A program made the translations under genes and the position numbers. Below are positions 1-5,760 of a DNA stretch of 11,062 nucleotides, piece by piece. Within the stretch, counting starts at the first letter, position 1; each line of letters opens with the position of its first letter. The stretch covers positions 1 to 11,062 of the forward strand of contig JAJRUE010000072.1 in assembly GCA_024277955.1 (NCBI GenBank). The letters are read 5' to 3'. This DNA is from Alphaproteobacteria bacterium. Lineage in GTDB: Bacteria; Pseudomonadota; Alphaproteobacteria; Rhodobacterales; Rhodobacteraceae. A model generated the notes under the pieces. It saw only the letters and a list, made by a program, of their open reading frames with translations. It made no database searches and had not been told where the DNA came from.

Positions 1-301
1 CGATGGCGATCTCGCGCGCCAGCCCGTGCACATAATCTTCGATCAGCACCTGCACGCCGTTCTTGAAGTGCATGAAGCCGACCACGATCGTCAGTCCCGC
101 CACGATCGCCGGGAACGGTCGCGCGAAATAGGCCGCCACCTCGGCGTGCGGGCGGCCCAGCATCGGGCCGAAGGTAAAGACGAACAGCGGCACCAGCACC
201 AGCAGGCCGACGGCGCTGACCGTCTGGCTCCACATCCGTTCGGTGCCCCGGCGTGCGGCCCCCAGCCCGGTTGCGCGTTTTCTTGCAGTCAGGAAAGTCA
301 T
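1..301 (-). CDS. sdhD: Succinate dehydrogenase membrane anchor subunit SdhD (3' end missing)
   Basis: Inner-membrane anchor of succinate:quinone oxidoreductase (complex II), which passes electrons from succinate oxidation to quinone. The reading frame begins with ATG at 299-301 and is open to the window edge, giving 100 residues, so the C-terminus lies outside. A strong Shine-Dalgarno AAAGGAGG sits 6 nt upstream. Visible features are a basic N-terminus (TARKRATG), a first membrane segment at about residues 28-47, a second at about 65-79, and the pattern H78-x3-G82 followed by E88-D89-Y90. This aligns with the heme-ligand His71 and quinone-site Asp82-Tyr83 of E. coli SdhD; the alignment is from family knowledge. 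It starts 15 nt after the sdhC stop, so the two form an operon, and sdhA and sdhB are expected beyond position 1. The assignment is secure; only the end is unseen. Confidence 0.95.
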   Translation of the reverse strand, partial: MTFLTARKRATGLGAARRGTERMWSQTVSAVGLLVLVPLFVFTFGPMLGRPHAEVAAYFARPFPAIVAGLTIVVGFMHFKNGVQVLIEDYVHGLAREIAI

Positions 302-316
302 CGCCCGCCTCCTTTG

Positions 317-700
317 TCAGATGATCGCGATGGTGATGAGCGTCAGCACCACCGATCCGACGATCACGCCCCAGCCAAGTTTTTCCGCCACCGGCAGGTC
401 GAGGCCGCGGCCGCTGTCCCAGATCAGGTGCCGCACCCCGGCCAGCGCGTGATACCACAGCGCCCAGAGCGACAGCGTCATCACGATATCGCCCAGCCAG
501 CTGGTCATCAGCCCGTCGATCACCGCAAAGGCATCGGCCGATGTCGCCGCCGCCAGGAACCAGGCCACCACCAGCAGACCGCCCAGCAACAGCGCGTTGC
601 CGGTGATCCGGGTCAGGATCGAGGTCACCGAGGTCAGTTGCGGCCGGTAAATCGTCAGGTGCGGCGAAAGCGGCCGCTTGTTCTGAGTCGCATCGGGCAT
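317..700 (-). CDS. sdhC: Succinate dehydrogenase cytochrome b556 subunit SdhC
   Basis: Membrane heme-b subunit of complex II. It pairs with SdhD to form the quinone site and anchor SdhAB. The 127-residue product starts RPLSPHLTIYRPQ at residue 9, the family N-terminal signature, and carries H84-x3-G-V-R-H91-L-I-W-D, the second signature, with H84 as the expected heme ligand. Three membrane segments lie near residues 33-52, 67-86 and 107-126. I chose the second of two close ATGs (698-700) because AAGGGA then stands 6 nt upstream; the first ATG (704-706) abuts that sequence and would add only MR. Residues S27 and R31 match the E. coli quinone-site positions by number, but the intervening position usually occupied by His is T30. 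First gene of sdhCD(AB), preceded by a pair of palindromic sites. Confidence 0.96.
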   Translation of the reverse strand: MPDATQNKRPLSPHLTIYRPQLTSVTSILTRITGNALLLGGLLVVAWFLAAATSADAFAVIDGLMTSWLGDIVMTLSLWALWYHALAGVRHLIWDSGRGLDLPVAEKLGWGVIVGSVVLTLITIAII

Positions 701-764
701 GCGCATTCCCTTTTCGAAAATTTCGACGTGAAGCTGCCACCGAGTGTTAGCCCCGTTCGCAGCC

Positions 765-795
765 GGTTTATAGGGGGGGACACGTTACCAATGTG
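765..795 (-). promoter_or_regulatory. Candidate sdhC core promoter (weak)
   Basis: On the minus strand a TATAAA hexamer (plus-strand TTTATA at 767-772) lies about 67 nt upstream of the sdhC start in otherwise GC-rich sequence. No convincing -35 stands at 16-18 bp; the nearest TTCGCA-like hexamer is about 20 bp upstream. A poor -35 would fit a promoter that needs an activator at the palindromic pair about 65-90 bp upstream of TATAAA, but that is inference. Confidence 0.3.
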
Positions 796-829
796 CGAAC
801 GCGGTCGAATGCGGGATTTTTTTCGCTCT

Positions 830-860
830 TGTGATCACAGAATAATTCTCTGTGATCACA
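830..860. promoter_or_regulatory. Tandem TGTGATCAC palindromes upstream of sdhC (probable operator pair)
   Basis: Two copies of the palindrome GTGATCAC occupy 831-838 and 852-859, centres exactly 21 bp apart (two helical turns). Together they make a larger inverted repeat: arms of 12 bp at 830-841 and 849-860 (TGTGATCACAGA and its reverse complement) around a 7-bp AT-rich spacer. The pair lies 130-160 bp upstream of sdhC, between its candidate promoter and the preceding gene's stop at 866. The same arrangement with the same 21-bp spacing occurs upstream of sucC, which argues for binding sites of one regulator. The site resembles a CRP/FNR site with no spacer; I cannot name the regulator. Confidence 0.75.
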
Positions 861-865
861 TGGCG

Positions 866-1660
866 TCACTCGGCCGGCGCGCTGGCCGCCAGTTCATCGG
901 CAAACTCGGTGCAAATGGTGATCTCGCCGGTTTCGGGGTCGTAAAACGCATTCGCCTCGCCGCAGGGTTCGACGCGCACGGTCATCGGCCGGTCCAGGGC
1001 GAACTGCCGGTTCAGCGCCGCCAGTTCTTCGCCGATCACGCTTTGCGCCGGCCCGGCGCCCTGTGCCGCCAGAACAAAGGCCCGCCCCCCCGGCTCGGCC
1101 GCCATTTCATCAAGCACCGGCCCCCAGCTGGCCATCGCCAGGTCGTATTCCTCGGGGCAGCTGTCCAGCCGTTCGTCCGGCAGCCCGAGATCCGCGGCCA
1201 CATCGGCGCGGTCCTCGGGGTTTGCCCCGTAAAACAGGCACACAAGGTTGTAATAGCGTTGCAGATCCGGCCCGTGCACATCCCAGAACGCCACCTCGCC
1301 GCCCTCGGCGGCCAGGGTGTCGGCCTCTTCCAGGAACCCGAAGGCGGTGGAATAGGCCATGTCGGTTGCGCTTTGTTCGTCGAACAGGGCGTCGATCAGA
1401 AGCGCCGAAAACACGTCCGCGGCGTCTTCTTCCTGGCCAAAGATCGGCAGCTGCTTGCGGTCGATCAGCGCGTGCCCCAGCTCGTGATAAAAGATCGCCC
1501 GCAGATTGTCGGCGACGAACAGTTCGCCGGCCTGCGTTGGCCCCTGTCCGGAGCCCGGCCCGCTCTGCGCCAGCGCCTGCGTCGCCAGCCCGCCTACGCC
1601 CAGCGCCAGCAACGCAGCCGCCGCAACCGCGCCCACCAAGTTGTGATCACGTTCCTGCAA
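866..1660 (-). CDS. Secreted DUF4344-type HExxH metallopeptidase
   Basis: Predicted exported zinc metallopeptidase of unknown substrate. The 264-residue product has an N-terminal hydrophobic stretch (about residues 8-28) ending in ALAQ, a plausible signal-peptidase site after A31. The zinc-binding motif is H59-E-L-G-H63, followed 14 residues on by E77-E78-D79-A-A-D, suited to supply the third zinc ligand. Four cysteines (141, 168, 233, 250) could form two disulfides in the periplasm. HELGH followed by an E-x-D-A-A-D block and a C-terminal CGEANAFYDPETG stretch is what I associate with DUF4344 (from memory). The start appears to be TTG at 1658-1660 behind a purine-rich GGGGGG; no ATG gives the signal peptide. 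It begins 19 nt after the mch stop, so it is probably co-transcribed with mch. A GTGATCAC palindrome covers codons 4-6. Confidence 0.8.
   Translation of the reverse strand: MQERDHNLVGAVAAAALLALGVGGLATQALAQSGPGSGQGPTQAGELFVADNLRAIFYHELGHALIDRKQLPIFGQEEDAADVFSALLIDALFDEQSATDMAYSTAFGFLEEADTLAAEGGEVAFWDVHGPDLQRYYNLVCLFYGANPEDRADVAADLGLPDERLDSCPEEYDLAMASWGPVLDEMAAEPGGRAFVLAAQGAGPAQSVIGEELAALNRQFALDRPMTVRVEPCGEANAFYDPETGEITICTEFADELAASAPAE
1640..1653. promoter_or_regulatory. TGTGATCAC palindrome at the start of the metallopeptidase gene
   Basis: The 14-mer GTTGTGATCACGTT contains the same palindromic core (1643-1650) found upstream of sdhC and sucC. It spans the first codons of the metallopeptidase gene, encoding R-D-H-N ahead of the signal-peptide core, an unusual place for Asp and His. 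The identical 14-mer recurs 610 bp away inside mch (2250-2263). It could be a single operator copy or a conserved-by-chance coding segment. Confidence 0.5.
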
Positions 1661-1679
1661 ATCGCCCCCCTTTCGCGGC

Positions 1680-2705
1680 TCAGACCGGTATCAGGGCCCA
1701 GTAGTCGAGATCCAGCAGCACCTCGGGCAGGTATTTCCCGTCGGCATCGCGAAGCCCCTGGCCGGTTCCCTTGGTCGCCACCAGCCGCAGGCGCAGCGCG
1801 CCGACGCCGGGCACCGGGCTTTCGGCATTGTCGAGCACCTCGGACCAGGCGCGCACGGTATCGCCGGCGAAACAGGGGTTGGCATGCGCGCCGCCGTTCA
1901 GCCCGGCGATCAACTGCGCATTGGCCAGCCCGTTGAAGCTCAGCGCCCGGGCCAGCGAAATGACATGTCCGCCGTAAATCAGCCGTCGCCCGTCCGGACG
2001 CTGGGTCACGTCGAAATGCACCTTGGCGGTGTTCTGCCACAGCCGCGTCGCCATCATGTGTTCGGCTTCGCTGACGGTCACCGCGTCCACATGGTCGATC
2101 ACCTCGCCCACCGCGTAATCGCCCCAGCGATGGGCCTCGCCCGACTGCGCAAAGTCGTAGCCGCTGAAATCCAGCCCCGCCGGCACCACCAGATCGCCCG
2201 GCGCCACGGCCCCGGCCAGCTCGGGCACCACGGTTTCGGGCGCCGGGGCGTTGTGATCACGTTTGCGCACCATCACCCAGCGCACGTAGCTGAGCACCGC
2301 TTCTCCGTGCTGGTTGAGCCCGGTCGTGCGCAGCCAGACGATCCCCGACCTGCCGTTGGAGTTCTGTTTCAGCCCGATGATCTCGCTTTTGGCGCGCAGC
2401 GTGTCGCCGGGCCAGACCGGGGCCAGCCAGCGGCCCTCGGCATAGCCAAGGTTGGCCACTGCATTCAGCGAAATGTCGGGCACCGATTTGCCCAGCACCA
2501 TGTGAAAGGTGATCAGATCGTCCAGCGGCGCGCGGGCCAGGCCGCAGGCGCGCGCGAACTCGTCCGAGGACTGCAGCGCATGGCGCGCCGGGTAAAGCGC
2601 ATGATACAGCGCCCGTTCCCCGGCCCCCACGGTGCGCGGCACCGCATGCGCGATCACCTCGCCCAGGCGAAAATCCTCAAGAAAACGTCCCGGATTGGTC
2701 TTCAC
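1680..2705 (-). CDS. mch: Mesaconyl-CoA hydratase (MaoC-like, ethylmalonyl-CoA pathway)
   Basis: Reversible hydration of mesaconyl-C1-CoA to beta-methylmalyl-CoA in the ethylmalonyl-CoA pathway of acetyl-CoA assimilation; cytoplasmic. The 341-residue protein is a tandem MaoC/hot-dog protein: an N-terminal domain at about residues 7-148 (GRFLEDFRLGEVIAH; GYAEGRWLAPVWPGDTL at 87-103) and a C-terminal one at about 195-340 (HMMATRLWQNTAKVHFD at 216-231; LIYGGHVISLARALSFNGL at 242-260; NPCFAGDTV at 276-284). Length and these segments fit Mch of Rhodobacter sphaeroides, whose gene also lies near sdh and mcl2 (recalled). The start is GTG at 2703-2705, with GAGGA 4 nt upstream. The gene follows nnrU by 58 bp. 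The linker (residues 149-152, RDHN) carries a GTGATCAC palindrome. The alternative is another MaoC dehydratase, less likely given the mcl2 neighbour. Confidence 0.9.
   Translation of the reverse strand: MKTNPGRFLEDFRLGEVIAHAVPRTVGAGERALYHALYPARHALQSSDEFARACGLARAPLDDLITFHMVLGKSVPDISLNAVANLGYAEGRWLAPVWPGDTLRAKSEIIGLKQNSNGRSGIVWLRTTGLNQHGEAVLSYVRWVMVRKRDHNAPAPETVVPELAGAVAPGDLVVPAGLDFSGYDFAQSGEAHRWGDYAVGEVIDHVDAVTVSEAEHMMATRLWQNTAKVHFDVTQRPDGRRLIYGGHVISLARALSFNGLANAQLIAGLNGGAHANPCFAGDTVRAWSEVLDNAESPVPGVGALRLRLVATKGTGQGLRDADGKYLPEVLLDLDYWALIPV
2250..2263. promoter_or_regulatory. TGTGATCAC palindrome in the inter-domain linker of mch
   Basis: A second exact copy of GTTGTGATCACGTT, core at 2253-2260, inside mch where it encodes R149-D-H-N152. 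This falls in the stretch joining the two hot-dog domains, where the protein sequence should be only weakly constrained. An intragenic operator is possible. It would be about 450 bp downstream of the mch start. Confidence 0.45.
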
Positions 2706-2732
2706 GGCTTCCTCATCACGCTGCCCCGCAAA

Positions 2733-2752
2733 CCGCCAGCCGCGGCCGGCGG
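2733..2752 (-). other. Intercistronic hairpin between the NnrU-family gene and mch
   Basis: The minus-strand transcript can fold an 8-bp stem (CCGCCGGC with GCUGGCGG, one G-U pair) closed by a CGCG tetraloop in the 58-nt gap. It is followed by only three U residues, so it is more likely an mRNA stability or processing hairpin, or a weak terminator, than a full intrinsic terminator. The surrounding sequence is very GC-rich, so chance folding is possible. Confidence 0.4.
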
Positions 2753-2763
2753 GCGGCCTGGCT

Positions 2764-3321
2764 TCAAGAATATTCCCCGGTGAACGGCGACGGGCCGATC
2801 CAGGCGTGAATGCCGGCGATCACCGCGAATACCACCACGGTTATCACCGCCAGTCGGATATCGCCCTGCACGGTGCCGCCCTGATAGGGCACGTAATCCG
2901 GCTCGGCCCGGTTGATGATCGCCATCGTCACCAGCGCCCAGGCCCCAAGCCCGCCAAACAGCACGATCGACGGCACATCGCCATTGGCCACCAGATGCGC
3001 CGCCGCCCAGGCGACCACGCCCCACAGCATCGGGTGGCGAACCTTGCCGCGCAGCCGGCTTTTCGACTTGCCCAGCCCCATGAGCACCACCGCCTCGATC
3101 ATCAGCAGGTTGTTGATCCCCCGCCCCGAAGCGCCGAAATCCCACACGGTGGTGAACTCGGCGGCCTTGTAGCCCTGAACCATCAGCCAGATCGCCAGCA
3201 GCGACAGCGCCGCCACCACCCCCTTGCCGGCAACGCCCATCGAAGCGCGCAGCCCCGGCGCCAGCCGCTTGAACCAGTGCGCGAGACTCCAGATCACCAG
3301 ACCCAGTACCAGCTTGCTCAT
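2764..3321 (-). CDS. NnrU-family integral membrane protein
   Basis: A 185-residue inner-membrane protein of the NnrU family (PF07298). The family is named for a denitrification-associated gene and is distantly related to plant zeta-carotene isomerase Z-ISO; its biochemical role in bacteria is unclear. About six hydrophobic segments are visible (near residues 3-15, 34-50, 70-84, 98-112, 117-136, 157-176). Family-like blocks are R-H96-P-M-L-W-G and H109-L-V-A-N-G-D115 followed by S-I-V-L-F-G-G. H15, H96, H109 and H172 are candidate heme or metal ligands. The ATG (3319-3321) directly follows the mcl2 TAG (3322-3324), and its Shine-Dalgarno AAGGAG lies inside the last mcl2 codons, so translation is coupled to mcl2. 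Nothing here suggests denitrification; the name indicates the family only. Confidence 0.85.
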   Translation of the reverse strand: MSKLVLGLVIWSLAHWFKRLAPGLRASMGVAGKGVVAALSLLAIWLMVQGYKAAEFTTVWDFGASGRGINNLLMIEAVVLMGLGKSKSRLRGKVRHPMLWGVVAWAAAHLVANGDVPSIVLFGGLGAWALVTMAIINRAEPDYVPYQGGTVQGDIRLAVITVVVFAVIAGIHAWIGPSPFTGEYS

Positions 3322-4176
3322 CTATTTCTCCTTTGCGGCGATGGCGTCGAATTTCGCCAAGGTGGCCCGGGCGGTCTCGATATGCAAGTTTTCCACGATC
3401 CGCCCGTCCACCACCGCAATCCCCTTGCCGCTGGCGCGCGCCTCTTCGAAGGCAGCGATCTGCCGGCGGGCCAGCGCCACTTCGGCTTCGGACGGGGCAA
3501 AGACCGCGTTCGCCACCGCCACCTGCGCCGGATGGATCAGGGTCTTGCCGTCAAAGCCCAGGTCGCGCCCCTGTTCGCATTCGCGCCGCAGCCCGTCTTC
3601 GTCCTTGTAGGCGTTGTAGACCCCGTCCACCGCCACTGCCCCCGCGGCGCGCGCCGCCAGCAGGCACAGTTGCAGCGCGGTCTGCAGCGGGCCGCGATCG
3701 GGCGCGGCGCGGCAGTTCAGTTCGCGCATCAGGTCGTTGGAGCCCATCACCAGCCCTTCAAGCAGCGGATGGGCTGCGATGGCGGCGGCGTTCAGCACCC
3801 CGGCGGCGGTTTCCATCATCGCCCAGAGCGGCCGCGCGCCGGTCAGCCCGGCAACCGCATCCAGATCCTGCGGCCCGTTCACCTTGGGCACCAGAATTCC
3901 CTCGATCCGGGTCGAAGCGAAGGCGCGCGCATCCTCGGCCCCCCATTCGGTGTCCAGCCCGTTGATGCGCACCAGCCGGACCCGGTCACCGTAGCCGCCT
4001 TGGGCCAGCGCCGCCGCCAGGGTTTCGCGCGCCGCCTGTTTCTGGTCCGGGGCGACGGCGTCTTCGAGGTCGAAGATGATCGCATCAACCGGCAGGCTGC
4101 GCGCCTTGTCGAGGGCGCGCGCATTCGACGCCGGGATATAGAGAACGCTGCGAAGGGGTGCTTGATCGGTCGCCAT
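3322..4176 (-). CDS. mcl2: (3S)-malyl-CoA thioesterase, CitE-like (Mcl2)
   Basis: CitE-family TIM-barrel enzyme of 284 residues. In Rhodobacter sphaeroides the paralogue of this size and position (Mcl2) hydrolyses (S)-malyl-CoA to malate and CoA. Working with malyl-CoA/beta-methylmalyl-CoA lyase Mcl1, it completes malate formation from acetyl-CoA and glyoxylate (recalled literature). Visible motifs: R9-S-V-L-Y-I-P-A-S-N18, D36-L-E-D39, R70-I-N-G, L-V-P-K98, M121-E122-T-A-A-G with E122 and G145-S-N-D148 as expected Mg2+ ligands, and F209-D-G-K211-x-L-I-H-P. I start at ATG 4174-4176 because AGGAAAG stands about 4 nt upstream and MATDQAPLRSVLYIPA is a normal family N-terminus; longer in-frame extensions upstream look non-coding. 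First gene of the minus-strand run with nnrU and mch. Lyase activity instead of thioesterase cannot be excluded from sequence alone. Confidence 0.85.
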   Translation of the reverse strand: MATDQAPLRSVLYIPASNARALDKARSLPVDAIIFDLEDAVAPDQKQAARETLAAALAQGGYGDRVRLVRINGLDTEWGAEDARAFASTRIEGILVPKVNGPQDLDAVAGLTGARPLWAMMETAAGVLNAAAIAAHPLLEGLVMGSNDLMRELNCRAAPDRGPLQTALQLCLLAARAAGAVAVDGVYNAYKDEDGLRRECEQGRDLGFDGKTLIHPAQVAVANAVFAPSEAEVALARRQIAAFEEARASGKGIAVVDGRIVENLHIETARATLAKFDAIAAKEK

Positions 4177-4427
4177 GATTCTTTCCTGTTTCAGCTCGCA
4201 CGAAAATTCCATGAAACGCGCGCTGGGCGCAAGATATTTCTCGCCGCGCCGCAGCAAGACCCATGACCACGCGGCCGCGCGGACCGGCCCTCGGACACCG
4301 CGAGGCCCAGGACCGCCCCAACCGGCACCGCACGCCCTGTTAACCAATCCTTGGCGCCCGATCCGCAGACTTGCAGGACATTCGCGCGCCGGTCCGATCC
4401 GGGCGCATGACTGCTTGGGGGCAAGAC
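4177..4427. other. Divergent intergenic region, mcl2 and small secreted-protein gene
   Basis: Must hold promoters for mcl2 (leftward) and for the gene at 4428 (rightward). A TTGCGC hexamer on the minus strand near 4230 followed 17 nt later by GAATTT could be a poor mcl2 promoter. I find no GTGATCAC palindrome here and no convincing hairpin with a T-run. The sequence from about 4250 to 4400 is GC-rich and featureless to my eye. Confidence 0.35.
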
Positions 4428-4742
4428 ATGAAACAACAGTTCTTCGCGATTTCCATCGTCGGGCTTGGCGCGCTCTTGCTGGCCACCCAGCACGCCTTCG
4501 GCCAGGCCAGTGTCGTCTGCGGCGACCATGACGCGATCAGCGCCGAACTGGCGCAGCGCTGGGGCGAAGAGGTGCAGAGCATGGGGCTGACCGCCCAGGG
4601 CGCCCTGGTCGAGACCTTCGCCGCGCCCGACACCGGCACCTGGACCATCACCGTCACCCTGCCGTCGGGGAAGACCTGCGTGATCGCCGCCGGCGAGGCC
4701 TTTGAAAGCCGCGCCCTGACCGCGCCGGGCAACGACGCCTGA
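4428..4742 (+). CDS. Small secreted protein of unknown function, two cysteines
   Basis: A 104-residue product beginning MKQQFFAISIVGLGALLL, a classical signal peptide ending near A-F-G (about residue 25). The mature part has two cysteines, C31 (VVCGDH) and C84 (GKTCVIAAGE), likely one disulfide, and a central segment T60ish-E-T-F-A-A-P-D-T-G-T-W-T-I-T-V followed by L-P-S-G-K-T-C. Similar short periplasmic proteins with C near the mature N-terminus and a TGTWTI..PSGKxC end are common hypotheticals in Rhodobacteraceae, to my recollection, and have no assigned role. The start is ATG 4428-4430, preceded by GGGGGCAAG; an in-frame upstream extension would bury the signal peptide and is rejected. 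It stands alone, convergent with the permease gene. Confidence 0.75.
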   Translation: MKQQFFAISIVGLGALLLATQHAFGQASVVCGDHDAISAELAQRWGEEVQSMGLTAQGALVETFAAPDTGTWTITVTLPSGKTCVIAAGEAFESRALTAPGNDA

Positions 4743-4748
4743 ACCCGC

Positions 4749-4770
4749 CGGCGCGAACCCGCCCGCGCCG
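4749..4770. terminator. Possible bidirectional terminator hairpin
   Basis: In the 30-bp gap between two convergent stop codons, a 7-bp perfect stem CGGCGCG / CGCGCCG encloses an 8-nt loop. No T-run follows on either strand, so termination strength is doubtful. Its position between convergent genes is the main argument. Confidence 0.35.
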
Positions 4771-4772
4771 TC

Positions 4773-5525
4773 TCAGCCAAGCCCGTCCCAGATCAGCTTG
4801 GCGCCGGTCGCCAGCAGGAACAGATAGGTCAGGCCAAAGAACAGCCGTTCGGGCACCCGGCGGTGAAACCAGACCCCGGTCCACACCCCGATCAGCGCCA
4901 CCGGCGCCAGTATCACACCCTGGCGTAGCCCCTGGACGCTGAAAAAGCCAAGCGCGGCATAGGGCAGGAATTTCAACAGGTTGATCGCCCAGAACACGAT
5001 CACCGTCGTCGCCTGATAGCGGGTCTTGCCGAGACCGCGCGACAACAGAAACATCGCCGCCGGCGGCCCGCCCGCATGGCTGATGAAACTGGTGAACCCG
5101 GCCACCAGCCCCGCCAGAAGCCCCGCCGCCGGCCCCATCGGGGCGCGGGCCGGGCGCAACCAGGCGGCGGCGCGCGCGCCCTGCCAGGCCACGAACCCGA
5201 TCGCCACCGCGCCGATCAACAGGCGGAACGTGTCCGGGTCGGTCAGCCCGAACACCGCCGCCCCCAGGCCGATCCCCGGCAGGGCCCCGGCGATCAGCAG
5301 CCGCGCCGAGCGCCAGTCCCACTGCCGCCAGTAGGGCCTCAGCGCCCCCACATCCATCAGCATCAGCAGCGGCAGCATCAGCCCCACCGCCTGCGCCGGG
5401 TCGAGAATCAGCGCCAGGAGGGGCGTCGCCGCAAAGGCAGCGCCCGAACCGAATCCCCCCTTCGAGACCCCGGCAAACAGCACCGCCGGCACCGCCAGCG
5501 CGAAAAACGTGATCTCTGAACCCAA
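4773..5525 (-). CDS. TauE/SafE-family sulfite/organosulfonate exporter-like permease
   Basis: Inner-membrane permease of 250 residues with about eight hydrophobic segments and the internal two-fold repeat of the TauE/SafE (PF01925, DUF81) family. Repeat 1 holds G19-V-S-K-G-G-F-G-S-G; repeat 2 holds A142-G-F-T-S-F-I-S-H-A-G-G-P-P156, a hallmark segment. Known members export sulfite, sulfoacetate or other small anions; the substrate here is not readable from sequence. The only start consistent with a full first helix is TTG at 5523-5525, with GGGGGGG about 8 nt upstream; the next ATGs lie well inside the protein. It is divergent from mdh and convergent with the small secreted-protein gene. No sulfur-metabolism genes are adjacent. 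Confidence 0.85.
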   Translation of the reverse strand: MGSEITFFALAVPAVLFAGVSKGGFGSGAAFAATPLLALILDPAQAVGLMLPLLMLMDVGALRPYWRQWDWRSARLLIAGALPGIGLGAAVFGLTDPDTFRLLIGAVAIGFVAWQGARAAAWLRPARAPMGPAAGLLAGLVAGFTSFISHAGGPPAAMFLLSRGLGKTRYQATTVIVFWAINLLKFLPYAALGFFSVQGLRQGVILAPVALIGVWTGVWFHRRVPERLFFGLTYLFLLATGAKLIWDGLG

Positions 5526-5629
5526 CGGACCGTCCCCCCCGGCGGCGGCCGGTTCCCCGGCCCTGCGCCCTGTTGCTGCACGGGGATTTCATAGCGAACC
5601 GCCCCCGCCACCGCCAGCCCGCTGCGCCA

Positions 5630-5653
5630 CCCCGCCCCGCCGCGCCCAGCCCC
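5630..5653 (-). other. G-quadruplex-type motif in the permease/mdh divergent region
   Basis: The plus strand reads C4-G-C4-(6 nt)-C3-AG-C4, so the minus strand has four runs of three to four G separated by loops of 2, 6 and 1 nt. This fits the usual G3+N1-7 pattern for a quadruplex. It lies about 105 bp upstream of the permease TTG start, on that gene's non-template strand, and about 108 bp upstream of mdh. GC-rich sequence produces such motifs by chance. Confidence 0.35.
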
Positions 5654-5760
5654 GCCAGGAGCGTGCCGCACCGCAGCACCCTTGCGCGTGGGCGCGCGAA
5701 TGGATAGGCAACGCCCAAGTTTGGAATATCGCGCGACATCCAAAGGACGGAGACCTCAAA

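Noticed and set aside
711..726. Palindromes TTTTCGAAAA and TCGAAAATTTCGA just upstream of the sdhC ribosome binding site
   Set aside because: Short, AT-rich and self-complementary; could be an operator or small hairpin, but there is no second copy in the window to support it.
830..860. The sdhC palindrome pair as an intrinsic terminator for the preceding gene
   Set aside because: The repeat could fold in the minus-strand RNA, but an A-rich rather than U-rich stretch follows, and the matching pair upstream of sucC sits after a separate genuine terminator.
26..1936. Very long plus-strand open frame across sdhD, sdhC, the metallopeptidase and part of mch
   Set aside because: Antisense shadow of well-supported minus-strand genes; its product is rich in Arg/His/Pro/Gln with no family features, as expected from the complement of GC-rich codons.
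2509..2516. GTGATCAG in mch as another regulator site
   Set aside because: One mismatch to the core and inside conserved coding sequence (LITFH); not distinguishable from chance.
2632..4266. Long plus-strand open frame opposite NnrU and mcl2
   Set aside because: Same reason: Arg/His/Gln-rich shadow of conserved genes on the other strand.
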